DNA from: Nocardioides malaquae
GTDB taxonomy: Bacteria > Actinomycetota > Actinomycetes > Propionibacteriales > Nocardioidaceae
NCBI RefSeq assembly: GCF_015070385.1
Contig: NZ_JADCSA010000010.1
Location: forward strand, 1-64,000
DNA: 64,000 nt
Reading direction: 5' to 3'
This document shows, piece after piece, positions 52,981-61,137 of this stretch. Positions within the stretch are counted from its first letter, which is position 1. Every line of letters starts with the position of its first letter. The position numbers and the translations under genes are program-made. The notes under the pieces were generated by a model. It ran no database searches and was not told where the DNA came from. It worked only from the letters and a program-made list of their open reading frames with translations.

Positions 52981-53340
52981 TCAGAAGGCCAGCGGGGGCT
53001 CCGCTGCGACCACCACACCGGTGACCCTCGCGCCCTCGGCAAGCCACGTGGCGCCGTGGTCGGTGAAGAGTGCTCGTCGGCCGACGTCGAGACCCAGCAC
53101 CCCCACCAGCACCCGGTCGCCGTCACGCACGACCACCATCTCCCCGCGGGCCGCTCGCCTGACGGGCTGGGTGAGCAGCACGGTGCCCGGCCCCCAGCCG
53201 CGGCTGGCGAACTCCCGTCCGTCGACCACGACGGCACCGTCGAGCTGCGGTGCCCGGCCTGCGCGGCGCTCGGGAGGCAGCACCCGCACCGGGTCGTCCT
53301 CCCAGAGCGGGAGCTGCGAGGCATCACGCGTCGAACGCAT
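52981..53340 (-). CDS. Small hypothetical protein, S24-peptidase-like fold possible
   Basis: The 119-residue product, mostly beta, has RAARGEMVVVRDGDRVLVGVLGLDVG, which recalls the SH3-like core of LexA/S24 proteins; no Ser-Lys pair can be assigned, so that is only a resemblance. ATG 53340 is preferred because TACGAT lies 7 nt upstream; ATG 53349 would put its start codon inside that hexamer. Confidence 0.7.
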   Translation of the reverse strand: MRSTRDASQLPLWEDDPVRVLPPERRAGRAPQLDGAVVVDGREFASRGWGPGTVLLTQPVRRAARGEMVVVRDGDRVLVGVLGLDVGRRALFTDHGATWLAEGARVTGVVVAAEPPLAF

Positions 53341-53347
53341 GTTCGAC

Positions 53348-53353
53348 ATCGTA
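53348..53353 (-). promoter_or_regulatory. -10 of leaderless small gene
   Basis: TACGAT on the minus strand, 7 nt before ATG 53340. It decides between two candidate starts. Confidence 0.5.
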
Positions 53354-53414
53354 GCGGGAGGCGAACTGAGAGCCGAGGCGGTTAGCCCGGGTTCGGACCG
53401 GGTAACGAGAGGCC

Positions 53415-53942
53415 ATGGCTGCTAAGAAGACACAGAAGAAGCTTCCGTACACGATCCCCGGCCTGGACGACGCAAGCGCCAGCCGCCTGATCGAGATCCT
53501 CCAGATGCGCCTCCACGCGCTCAACGACCTCCAGCTCACGCTGAAGCACGTGCACTGGAACGTCGTCGGTCCGCACTTCATCGCGGTGCACGAGATGATC
53601 GACCCGCAGGTCGACCAGGTCCGCGCCATGGCCGACGACACCGCCGAGCGCATCGCCACCCTCGGTGGCGCGCCCAACGGCACGCCGGGTGCGCTGGTGA
53701 AGGCCCGCGAGTGGGACGACTACTCCGTCCTGCGCGCCGGCACGCAGGAGCACCTCGCTGCGCTCGACGTGGTCTACCAGGGCGTGATCAGCTCGCACCG
53801 CGACGCGGTCGAGGAGGTCGGCGACCTCGACCCGATCACCGAGGACCTCCTCATCAGCCAGGCCAGTGACCTCGAGCTCTTCCACTGGTTCGTCCGGGCC
53901 CACCTGGAGGACCAGGGCGGCAACATCTCAACCAGCAAGTGA
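53415..53942 (+). CDS. dps: Dps DNA-protection ferritin
   Basis: The product is 175 residues. The inter-subunit ferroxidase motif KHVHWNVVGPHFIAVHEMIDPQVDQV (His and Asp/Glu ligands, shown in two halves by the family) is intact. A Lys-rich N terminus (AAKKTQKK) can bind DNA. Dps assembles as a 12-mer shell that oxidises and stores iron and protects DNA in stress. GAGAGG precedes ATG 53415. Confidence 0.93.
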   Translation: MAAKKTQKKLPYTIPGLDDASASRLIEILQMRLHALNDLQLTLKHVHWNVVGPHFIAVHEMIDPQVDQVRAMADDTAERIATLGGAPNGTPGALVKAREWDDYSVLRAGTQEHLAALDVVYQGVISSHRDAVEEVGDLDPITEDLLISQASDLELFHWFVRAHLEDQGGNISTSK

Positions 53943-53957
53943 CGCGGGGAGCCGACG

Positions 53958-54155
53958 GTGTACTCCGACTCCAGGCCCTGCGCGGAGTGCGGGGCCGAGG
54001 TGGAGCTGCGGGCGAGGACCACTCCCCCGGCACCCGACTCGGGTGATCACCCCGTCGGCCCCGGCCACGTCGTCGGCGGCGCCGACGACACCGTGGACAT
54101 CCGGGTCTGCACCAACCCCGACTGTCCGACCCACACGTCCGAGACCACACCGTGA
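53958..54155 (+). CDS. Small zinc-ribbon-like protein
   Basis: The 65-residue product has two Cys pairs (CAEC near the N terminus and CTNPDC near the C terminus) that can form one zinc ribbon with a loop of about 40 residues. GTG 53958 lies 15 bp after dps, so it is probably cotranscribed. Function unknown. Confidence 0.65.
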   Translation: MYSDSRPCAECGAEVELRARTTPPAPDSGDHPVGPGHVVGGADDTVDIRVCTNPDCPTHTSETTP

Positions 54156-54192
54156 GCCCGCGCGACCGGGCACTCAGCACCGAGGAGACGTC

Positions 54193-54363
54193 ATGACCGA
54201 AGAGCAGCAGAGCCAGCCCGACCACGAGGCTCCCGTCGGCGGCGACCCCCAGGACGACGACAAGGGCGCCGCCGAGACGCCCCACACGTCGCCCAAGGAG
54301 GACAAGGCCGACCAGGAGAGCGAGCAGTCCTTCCCGGCCAGCGACCCGCCGGCCAACTACTGA
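54193..54363 (+). CDS. Short acidic protein with SFPASDPPANY tail
   Basis: The 56-residue product is highly charged and probably unfolded, ending in SFPASDPPANY. Small bacterial proteins sharing a SFPASDPP motif are widespread and uncharacterised. ATG 54193 has GAGGAG 5 nt upstream. Its stop overlaps an ATG of the next open frame (TGATG). Confidence 0.75.
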   Translation: MTEEQQSQPDHEAPVGGDPQDDDKGAAETPHTSPKEDKADQESEQSFPASDPPANY

Positions 54364-54437
54364 TGCCTCGCTACGGCGCCCGACCACCCGGTCGGGCGCC
54401 GTTGCCGTCCCCGACCACCCCTCGACCCGGAGCCACC

Positions 54438-55067
54438 ATGCCCTTGGACCTGACTCGACGCTCCGTCGCGGTCGCCCCCGAACTGCTCGGGTGCCTGCTG
54501 ACGAGCCGTACGCCCGACGGCGAGGTGACCGTCGCGCTCACCGAGGTGGAGGCGTACGAGGGGGCTGACGACCCCGCCTCCCACGCGTTCCGCGGTTCCA
54601 CGCGGCGCAACGCGGTGATGTTCGGTCCAGCGGGCCACGCCTACGTCTACCGCTCGCACGGGATCCATTGGTGCCTCAACGTCGTCACCGGCCCCGACGG
54701 TGTCGCCAGCGCCGTCCTCCTGCGAGCGGGACAGGTCGTCGACGGCCAGGACCTGGCCCGCTCGCGACGGGGTGCGGATGTCGCCGAGCGGGCCCTGGCC
54801 CGGGGGCCGGGCAACCTCGCCCGGGCCCTGGGGCTGACAGGAGAGGACGACGGCACCCCGCTGGACGGCCCCCGGCTCCTGCTCGCGCCGGCACCGTCCC
54901 CGCCCAGTGAGGTGACCTCCGGACCGCGCGTCGGGGTGACCCTGGCCGCCGACGTGCCGTGGCGGTGGTGGGTGGCCGGCGAGCCGTCGGTCTCGGCCTA
55001 CCGTCGCTCGCCCCGGGCCGTCCCCGTCGGTGCGTCGGGGTCGGATACCCTCCCGGCATGCCGCTGA
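54438..55067 (+). CDS. DNA-3-methyladenine glycosylase (AAG/MPG family)
   Basis: This 209-residue base-excision repair enzyme removes alkylated purines. The catalytic EVEAYEGADDPASH (Glu about 38-40) and YRSHGIHWCLNVV (DNA-intercalating Tyr) match the family. ATG 54438 has GGAG 5 nt upstream and gives the usual N terminus (LDLTRRSVAVAPELLG); ATG 54363 would add 25 Pro-rich residues. Confidence 0.9.
   Translation: MPLDLTRRSVAVAPELLGCLLTSRTPDGEVTVALTEVEAYEGADDPASHAFRGSTRRNAVMFGPAGHAYVYRSHGIHWCLNVVTGPDGVASAVLLRAGQVVDGQDLARSRRGADVAERALARGPGNLARALGLTGEDDGTPLDGPRLLLAPAPSPPSEVTSGPRVGVTLAADVPWRWWVAGEPSVSAYRRSPRAVPVGASGSDTLPACR
55046..55051 (+). promoter_or_regulatory. -10 of leaderless membrane protein gene
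   Basis: TACCCT, 6 nt before ATG 55058, inside the end of the glycosylase gene. Confidence 0.5.
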
Positions 55068-55600
55068 TCGCGCCGGACGCGCTGCGCCTGCTCGCCGCCG
55101 GCAGCGTGGTCGCAGCGTCCGTGACCGACGGCTGGGTGGGCTTCGCGCTGATGCTCCTCGTGCTGGGCGGTTGCATGGTGCCCCGCGGGTGGGGGTTCCC
55201 GGCGTGGTTCGATGCGCTCTTCTGCGCTGCCCTGGTGGGCGCGGGTTGGGCGGCCCTCCTCGACTACTACGAACGCATCGACTGGCTCGACCTCGTCGTG
55301 CACGCGTTCGTGACCGGCCTCATCGGCGCCGCTGTGGCCGTGCTCGTCGACCGGGTGGGTGTCCTCGACCCGAGCGCCGCGCGTCGTCGCGCCGCGACCA
55401 CGCTGGGCGTGGTGGCCACCACCTCGGCGATCGCCCTCGCAGCGCTCTGGGAGATCGGCGAGTGGCTGGGCCACACCTTCGTCGACGACCGTGTCCAGGT
55501 CGGCTACACCGACACCGTCAGCGACCTGCTGGCCGGGTGCGTCGGCGCGGTGCTCGCCGCGGGCGTGGTGGCCGTCAGCCTGCACCGGGGCGACGTGTGA
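55058..55600 (+). CDS. Multi-span membrane protein, DUF2238-like
   Basis: The product is 180 residues with about five hydrophobic helices and conserved charged or aromatic residues inside them (WLDLVVHAFVTG, LAALWEIGEWLGHTF, GYTDTVSDLLAGCVGA). The HxxE and DTxxDL patterns recall the DUF2238/VanZ-like membrane families. It overlaps the glycosylase end by 10 bp. Function unknown. Confidence 0.75.
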   Translation: MPLIAPDALRLLAAGSVVAASVTDGWVGFALMLLVLGGCMVPRGWGFPAWFDALFCAALVGAGWAALLDYYERIDWLDLVVHAFVTGLIGAAVAVLVDRVGVLDPSAARRRAATTLGVVATTSAIALAALWEIGEWLGHTFVDDRVQVGYTDTVSDLLAGCVGAVLAAGVVAVSLHRGDV

Positions 55601-55604
55601 GCCC

Positions 55605-56333
55605 ATGACGACCGACCTGCCGTCGATCTCGGTGGTGATCCCGGTGCGTGACGACGCCCGCGAGCTCGAGGTCTGCCTGGCGTTGCTCGCCGAGCAGAGC
55701 CACCCCCCGCTCGAGGTGGTGGTGGTCGACAACGGCTCGACCGACGACTCGGCGGTCGTGGCCCACGCCGCGGGCGCCCGGGTGGTCACCGAGCCCCGCC
55801 CCGGGATCCCCCACGCCGCCGCGACCGGCTACGACGCGGCACGGGGTGAGGTCATCGCACGCCTGGACGCCGACTCCCGCCCCGGGCCGGACTGGGTGGC
55901 GCAGGTGGCGGCTGCCCTCGCCGACGACGGCGTCGACGCCGTGACCGGACCGGGACGCTTTTACGACGTGCCCTGGCCGCTGCGTGGTCTGGCGGGCCTG
56001 GTCTACCTGGGGGCGTACTTCGTGCTGACCTGGCTGGCGCTGGCCAACACTCCCCTGTGGGGCTCCTCCATGGGTCTGCGCCGCACCGCGTGGGAGCGAG
56101 TGAGTCCGCTCGTGCACCGCGACGACGACGTGCACGACGACATGGACCTGGCGTTCGTCCTCGGCCCGCGGGCCCGCGTGCGCTACCTGCGTACGCTGCG
56201 CGTCGGCGTCTCCGGCCGCTCGCTGGTCGGCACGCAGCAGCTGCGCCGCCGGATGGCACGCGCGGTCACCACCCTGCGCCTCAACTGGACCGTCAGCCCG
56301 CCCTGGGAACGCTGGCAGCATCGCCTCAGGTGA
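55605..56333 (+). CDS. Family 2 glycosyltransferase
   Basis: The 242-residue product has a GT-A fold: ISVVIPVRDDARELEVCL at the N terminus, VVVVDNGSTDD and the DxD-type RLDADSRPG for metal and nucleotide-sugar binding. One or two hydrophobic segments (GLAGLVYLGAYFVLTWLAL) put it at the membrane. It converges with, and overlaps by 8 bp, the lycopene elongase gene, so it may glycosylate the carotenoid, like the crtX of sarcinaxanthin clusters (inference). Confidence 0.88.
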   Translation: MTTDLPSISVVIPVRDDARELEVCLALLAEQSHPPLEVVVVDNGSTDDSAVVAHAAGARVVTEPRPGIPHAAATGYDAARGEVIARLDADSRPGPDWVAQVAAALADDGVDAVTGPGRFYDVPWPLRGLAGLVYLGAYFVLTWLALANTPLWGSSMGLRRTAWERVSPLVHRDDDVHDDMDLAFVLGPRARVRYLRTLRVGVSGRSLVGTQQLRRRMARAVTTLRLNWTVSPPWERWQHRLR

Positions 56334-57234
56334 GGGCGTGCAGGATCAGGACCTGGGTCACCAGGAAGCCGGTCAGGAAGTTGAGCCAGAGGAAGCGGCG
56401 CCAGCCGTCGTTGGCGCGCTCGCAGTCGGCATCGGTGATCGACAGGTAGGGCGCGACGTTGGCGACGTACGGCAGCACCAAGAAGGCCGTCAGCCACCCG
56501 GGCCACGGCAGCACCAGCAGCGCCGCTCCCCCGGCGAGGTAGCAGGCGGCGGCTAACCACGTCGTCACCCGCGCCCCCATCACCGTGCCGACGGAGCCGA
56601 TCCCGGCCTCCCGATCGGCGCGCACGTCCTGCACCGCCCCGAAGGCGTGCGAACCCATGCCCCACAGGAAGAAGCCCCCGAGCGCCGCCCAGACCGCCAG
56701 GTCCCAGGCGACCTCGCCGGAGCGGACGTCGGCGAGCACGAGGCCGTAGAGCGCCGGGGAGACAAAGTGGGTGCTGGAGGTCACCGAGTCGAGGAAGGGC
56801 CGCTCCTTGAAGCGCAGCACCGGGGCTGAGTAGGCCACCACCGCGAAGAGGCTGCCCGCCAGCACGCCGGCGGCCAGCGGTGAGCCCCAGGCCAGCAACG
56901 CCACCACGAAGGGCACCGGCGTCAGCACCGCCGACCAGAGCGTGGCGCGGTGGAGGGTGCGGTCGAGAACGACCCCCTCGACACCCCCCTTGCGAGGGTT
57001 GCGCAGGTCGGACTCGTAGTCGAAGACGTCGTTGATGCCGTACATCAGCAGGTTGTAGGGCACCAGGAAGAAGAGACAGCCCACCCAGAAGGCGACGTCG
57101 GTGCCGCCACCGGCGAGGAGGTAGGCCGCCCCGAAGGGGAAGGCGGTGTTGACCCACGACAACGGTCGCGAGGAGCCCAGCACCGTGCGCGTCGTCGCCC
57201 AGGTCGTCGACCCGGTGTGCGCCTCGGTGGTCAC
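56326..57234 (-). CDS. crtEb: UbiA-family lycopene elongase (CrtEb-like)
   Basis: The 302-residue product has about eight helices. The first aspartate-rich motif is NDVFDYESD and the second is QDVRADREAG. In C50 carotenoid clusters this enzyme adds dimethylallyl units to lycopene. It is last in the order idi-crtB-crtI-crtYe-crtYf-crtEb, the same order as in C. glutamicum and Micrococcus clusters. GTG 57234 overlaps crtYf as GTGA. Confidence 0.88.
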   Translation of the reverse strand: MTTEAHTGSTTWATTRTVLGSSRPLSWVNTAFPFGAAYLLAGGGTDVAFWVGCLFFLVPYNLLMYGINDVFDYESDLRNPRKGGVEGVVLDRTLHRATLWSAVLTPVPFVVALLAWGSPLAAGVLAGSLFAVVAYSAPVLRFKERPFLDSVTSSTHFVSPALYGLVLADVRSGEVAWDLAVWAALGGFFLWGMGSHAFGAVQDVRADREAGIGSVGTVMGARVTTWLAAACYLAGGAALLVLPWPGWLTAFLVLPYVANVAPYLSITDADCERANDGWRRFLWLNFLTGFLVTQVLILHALT

Positions 57235-57545
57235 GGCCGGTCCTCCTTGTCGCGGGTCATCAACAGGGCCACTGCCGGAACCACCAGCACCGCGGCGACC
57301 GGCCACGCGAAGTCCTCGATCGGCGCCAGGCCCACGAAGATGCCGGCCAGCCGCGACTCGTCGAAGCGGAAGAGGTCGGCGGCGATCATCGCGGTGTCGA
57401 AGACGGCGGTCAGCACCACCAGGGCCAGCAACGTCAGCCCGGTGGAGGCCCACCAGCGGCGGTCCGGTCGGCGTCGCCACACCGCGACGGCGAAGAGCGG
57501 TACGCAGGCCGCGACGAAGCACGCGGCGAGGCCCAGGTAGGTCAC
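57231..57545 (-). CDS. crtYf: Carotenoid cyclase subunit (CrtYf-like)
   Basis: The 104-residue product has three hydrophobic helices and a FVGLAPIEDFAWPV motif, the PxE(D/E) signature of heterodimeric lycopene cyclase subunits. It works with CrtYe, encoded just upstream with a GTGA overlap. Whether the rings made are beta, gamma or epsilon cannot be told from sequence. Confidence 0.87.
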   Translation of the reverse strand: MTYLGLAACFVAACVPLFAVAVWRRRPDRRWWASTGLTLLALVVLTAVFDTAMIAADLFRFDESRLAGIFVGLAPIEDFAWPVAAVLVVPAVALLMTRDKEDRP

Positions 57546-57883
57546 CGTGCACCCCCCGCCGACGCTCCCGGCGACCGGGCGAGCAGTCGGGAGAAGGCAC
57601 CGTGGAAGACACCGGTGATGTAGCTCAGGAAGGTGATGAAGAAGAGCTCCTCGAGGGGCAGCTCGGGCGCGACGTCGATGCCGCTCATGCCGGGCGACTC
57701 ACCCTTGGAGTAGACCGCGAGCTCGATGGCGACGAGGTCCCAGGCGAGAAAGAGCACGAAGCCGACGGCCACCGCCGTGGCCGCCACCCGGGGGCGGTCG
57801 AAGGCGAAGAGCTTCCAACGGTGGTCGACCAGCGCCATGCAGCAGCCGGAGGCGACGATCGCAGCGAGGTAGAGCCAGCTCAC
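57542..57883 (-). CDS. crtYe: Carotenoid cyclase subunit (CrtYe-like)
   Basis: The 113-residue product has three helices, with DVAPELPLEELFFITFLSY carrying the PxEE signature of the first subunit of heterodimeric C50 carotenoid cyclases. GTG 57883 overlaps crtI as GTGA and its own end overlaps crtYf, so the two subunits are made in balance. Confidence 0.88.
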   Translation of the reverse strand: MSWLYLAAIVASGCCMALVDHRWKLFAFDRPRVAATAVAVGFVLFLAWDLVAIELAVYSKGESPGMSGIDVAPELPLEELFFITFLSYITGVFHGAFSRLLARSPGASAGGAR

Positions 57884-59523
57884 GCGCCACCTCGCGCGGA
57901 TCCGTCGCAAGCGGCCAGCGGCGTGTCCACCCGGCCGGTGCTGCGGTCGCCGCGCAGTCGCTTCAGCGCCAGCTCCGCGCTGATCAGGCACATCGGCAGG
58001 CCGATGCCGGGGATCGTGCTGGAGCCGGCGTAGTAGAGACCCTCGACCTTCGCCGAGCGGTTGCCGGCGCGGAAGAACGCGCTCTGGGTCAGGGTGTGCC
58101 CGGGCCCCAGCACGCCTCCGGACCAGGCGTTGAGGTCGGCGGCGAAGTCGCCGGGCCCGACCGTCCGGCGCACCACCACGCGCTCGGCCAGGCCCGGCAC
58201 TCCGGCCCACTCGGCGACCTGGGCGATGGCGGCGTCGGCCACCGCCTCGACGGCCGGGTCGCCCGCGCCGTCGACACCGCCGCGGCCCAGCTGGACGTCG
58301 GCCGGCACGGGCACCAGGAAGAAGAGGTTCTCGTCGCCCCCCGGGGCCACGGACGGGTCGGTGGCCGAGGGGCGGCAGACGTAGGCCGACGCCGGGTCTG
58401 GCACCCGGCCGGAGAAGATGTCGCCGAAGTTGCGGGTCCAGTCCGCGGTGAAGAAGAGCGAGTGGTGCAGCAGCTCGGGCAGCTCGCCGCGCACGCCCAG
58501 GTGGACGAGGACCGCACCCGGGCCCGGGTCCCGTCGGTGCCACCACGACTCCGGGTAGGTCTGCAGGTCGACGGGCAGCAGCCGCGTCTCCAGGTGGTGC
58601 AGGTCGCAGGCCCCGACCACCACGTCGGCCTCCACCACGCGCCGCTCACCGGCGGCGTCGCGGTAGGTGACGCCCGTGACCTCTGCGCGGCGTCGGGAGA
58701 CGCGTACGCCTCCGCCCCGCGGCCGGGTCTCGACCGCTGTCACGTCGGCCCCCGTGGTCAGGCGTGCCCCGGCCGCCCGGGCCAGCCCCGCCAGCGAGTC
58801 GACCAGCGTGGTGAAGCCGCCCTGCGGGTAGAGCACCCCGTCGTCGAGGTCCATGCTGCTCATCAGGTGGTAGAGCGCGGGCACCTTCGCGGGCGAGGAC
58901 CCCAGGAAGACGGCCGGGTAGCCGAGCACCTGGCGCAGCCGGCGGTCGGTGAAGCGCCGGGCCACGAACGACTCCAGGCTGCGGAGCAGCAGCTCACCCA
59001 GGCGCGGTGCACGGCGCAGCACGTCGGGCGCCAGCAGCGACCGCGGGGACTCGAAGCTGGTGTAGAGGAAGTGCTCGACGGCCAGGTCGTACGCCTCCCG
59101 GGCGGAGTCCAGGTAGCGCTCCAGCGCCGCTCCGGCGCCCGGCTCCACCGACTCGAAGAGGGCCACGTTGGCGGCCCGCTCCTGCCGCACGTCGAGGACG
59201 TCGGCAGCGCCCTCGTGGAAGACCCGGTAGCCCGGGTCGAGAGTGCGCAGGTCGAGCTGCTCGCCGGCCGAGGTGCCGAGCAGGGAGAAGAAGTGCTCGA
59301 AGACGTCGGGCATCAGGTACCACGACGGGCCGGTGTCGAAGCGGAAGCCGTCACGCTCCCAGGACCCGGCACGCCCACCGAGCTGGTCGCCGCGCTCGAG
59401 CAGCTCGACGTCGTGGCCGTCGGCGGCCAGCAGGGCCGCGGTCGCCAGACCGGCGACGCCCCCACCGACCACGACCACCCGTCGGGGGCATCGGTCTGTG
59501 GTCATGCGTCGGTCTGTGGTCAT
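57880..59523 (-). CDS. crtI: Phytoene desaturase
   Basis: The product is 547 residues. The FAD motif VVVGGGVAGLATA and LLERGDQLGGRAGS lie near the N terminus; the C-terminal GLYYAGSSTIPGIGLPMCL is the CrtI signature. It desaturates phytoene to lycopene at the membrane. Two in-frame ATGs (59523 and 59505) sit in an 18-bp duplication; only the first has GGAG 8 nt upstream and is chosen, giving the N terminus MTTDRRMTTDR. Confidence 0.93.
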   Translation of the reverse strand: MTTDRRMTTDRCPRRVVVVGGGVAGLATAALLAADGHDVELLERGDQLGGRAGSWERDGFRFDTGPSWYLMPDVFEHFFSLLGTSAGEQLDLRTLDPGYRVFHEGAADVLDVRQERAANVALFESVEPGAGAALERYLDSAREAYDLAVEHFLYTSFESPRSLLAPDVLRRAPRLGELLLRSLESFVARRFTDRRLRQVLGYPAVFLGSSPAKVPALYHLMSSMDLDDGVLYPQGGFTTLVDSLAGLARAAGARLTTGADVTAVETRPRGGGVRVSRRRAEVTGVTYRDAAGERRVVEADVVVGACDLHHLETRLLPVDLQTYPESWWHRRDPGPGAVLVHLGVRGELPELLHHSLFFTADWTRNFGDIFSGRVPDPASAYVCRPSATDPSVAPGGDENLFFLVPVPADVQLGRGGVDGAGDPAVEAVADAAIAQVAEWAGVPGLAERVVVRRTVGPGDFAADLNAWSGGVLGPGHTLTQSAFFRAGNRSAKVEGLYYAGSSTIPGIGLPMCLISAELALKRLRGDRSTGRVDTPLAACDGSARGGA

Positions 59524-59526
59524 GCG
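59491..59526. repeat. Tandem 18-bp duplication over the crtI start
   Basis: The unit TCGGTCTGTGGTCATGCG occurs twice in a row without mismatch, duplicating the start codon and the next codons (MTTDRR/MTTDRC). Confidence 0.8.
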
Positions 59527-59542
59527 TCGCTCCGGACGGTGC

Positions 59543-60454
59543 TCATGCGTCCCGCCGGGCCATCGCCAGCGCCAGGACCCGGGCCTTGCGCGCTCCCGTG
59601 ACCCGGACACGCTGGCGGCGGATCACCGCCGGCGGGGTGCGTCGCAGCTCGCGGGCGAGCTCGGCGAAGAGCGCGTGCGCGGCCCTGACCGCACGGCGGC
59701 TGTTGACCGGCAGCTGCGGCACGACGGAGGCGGCGGTCGCGAGGTCGGCGTCGATGTCGTCGAGCAACCGGTCCCTCGTCTCCTGGTCGAACGACTCCAC
59801 GTCGACGCCCGGGAAGTAGCAGCGGCCCAACGTGTCGACGTCGGCGGCGAGATCCCGCAGGAAGTTGACCTTCTGGAAGCCGGCGCCGAGCGCCCGCGCT
59901 CCCGCGTACATCTCCTCGTAGGCCGCCTGCGGGTCGTCCAGCTCCATCACGAAGGTGCGCAGGCACATGAGGCCGACGACCTCCGCCGAGCCGTAGACGT
60001 AGGCGGCAAAGGTCTCCTCGTCGTGCGCGGGGCAGTCGAGGTCCATGCGCATCGAGGCGAAGAACGGAGCGACCAGGTCCATCTCGATGCCGCAGTGACG
60101 GGCGGTGCGGGCGAACGCATGCACCACCAGGTTGGCGCTGTGGCCGGTGCGCAACGCCTCGGCCACCTGGGCCTCGAGCTCGTCGAGGAGGCGCGCCTGC
60201 TCGACGGGAGACCCTTCGGGGCGGGGAGCGTCCACGATCTCGTCAGCCACCCGGACCAGCGCGTAGATGTTGCGGACGTGGGTGCGCACCGGTTCGGCGA
60301 GCAACCGCGAGGCGATGCCGAAGGACGTCGAGTAGCGGCGGATCACGATGTCGGCCGCGCCCTCGGCCACCTGGTCGTAGAGCTCGTGCGGAGCGGTGGG
60401 CGCGTGGCGTTGCCGGTGGCGCGGCGAGGGCCATCCGTGCGACACGTGGCTCAC
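59543..60454 (-). CDS. crtB: Phytoene synthase
   Basis: This 303-residue head-to-head prenyl synthase joins two GGPP. Aspartate-rich motifs DEIVDAP (about residue 69) and NFLRDLAADVD (about 190) bind the diphosphates through Mg. GTG 60454 overlaps idi as GTGA. GGPP synthase (crtE) is not in this window, so substrate must come from elsewhere in the genome. Confidence 0.93.
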   Translation of the reverse strand: MSHVSHGWPSPRHRQRHAPTAPHELYDQVAEGAADIVIRRYSTSFGIASRLLAEPVRTHVRNIYALVRVADEIVDAPRPEGSPVEQARLLDELEAQVAEALRTGHSANLVVHAFARTARHCGIEMDLVAPFFASMRMDLDCPAHDEETFAAYVYGSAEVVGLMCLRTFVMELDDPQAAYEEMYAGARALGAGFQKVNFLRDLAADVDTLGRCYFPGVDVESFDQETRDRLLDDIDADLATAASVVPQLPVNSRRAVRAAHALFAELARELRRTPPAVIRRQRVRVTGARKARVLALAMARRDA

Positions 60455-61014
60455 CCCTCGCCCGGTGCCACCCGCGACCAGAGGTCAGCGGCGTCGATCT
60501 GTCTGGCCTGCTCGACCATCCAGGGGCTCAGGGCCCAGGGGGCGGTGGCGAGGGAGGCGCGGTAGTCGTCCAGGGTGATCCAGTGGTGCTCGGCCACCTC
60601 GTCGGGTGCCGGCGTGACAGTGGAGACGGCGCGCGCCACGAAGACCGGGCAGAACTCGTGCTCGACGACGCCCGAGGCGTCGACGGCACGGTAGGTGAAG
60701 TCGGGCAGCAGGGGGCGGACGTCGGCGACCTCCACCCCGAGCTCGCGCCGACCGTGACGCACGACAGCGTCCTCGAGTGCCTCGCCCGGGCGGGGGTGCC
60801 CGCAGAAGGAGTTCGTCCAGACGCCCGGCCACGAGCGCTTGCCCAGGGCCCGGCGGGTCACGAGGATCCGTCCGTCGGCGTCCAGCAACCAGCACGAGAA
60901 AGCCAGGTGCAGGGGGGTGTCGGTGCCGTGCACGCCCTCGCGCGGAGCGGTACCGACGGGTCGTCGAGCCTCGTCGAGCAGGACCACCAGGTCCTCGTCG
61001 TCGCCGTGGTCCAC
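60451..61014 (-). CDS. idi: Isopentenyl-diphosphate isomerase, type I
   Basis: The 187-residue Nudix-fold enzyme has catalytic Cys in TNSFCGHP and Glu in VEHEFCPVF; the Nudix helix is GEALEDAVVRHGRRELGVE (19 residues). It converts IPP to DMAPP, which C50 synthesis needs both for GGPP and as the substrate added by CrtEb. First gene of the carotenoid operon; GTG 61014 has AAGGAG 5 nt upstream. Confidence 0.93.
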   Translation of the reverse strand: MDHGDDEDLVVLLDEARRPVGTAPREGVHGTDTPLHLAFSCWLLDADGRILVTRRALGKRSWPGVWTNSFCGHPRPGEALEDAVVRHGRRELGVEVADVRPLLPDFTYRAVDASGVVEHEFCPVFVARAVSTVTPAPDEVAEHHWITLDDYRASLATAPWALSPWMVEQARQIDAADLWSRVAPGEG

Positions 61015-61069
61015 GTCACTCCTTCGCGTCCTGGCCCGGAGGCCGTCGTCGTCCGGAGCCCCCGTGCGG

Positions 61070-61113
61070 GTCCGTTGCGAGTCCGTTGCGAGTCCGTTGC
61101 GAGTCCGTTGCGG
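61070..61113. repeat. Four tandem 11-bp repeats upstream of idi
   Basis: GTCCGTTGCGA occurs four times head to tail (last base differs in the fourth), one helical turn apart, 56 bp before idi. A possible -10 (TACGTT, minus strand, 61121-61116) lies immediately upstream, which would put the repeats in the early transcribed leader. Candidate regulator-binding array for the carotenoid operon. Confidence 0.75.
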
Positions 61114-61137
61114 GGAACGTACCAGTCCCGCCCAGCC

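Noticed and set aside
61070-61113. 11-bp repeats as a CRISPR array
   Set aside because: There are no spacers and the units are directly adjacent and far too short for CRISPR repeats.
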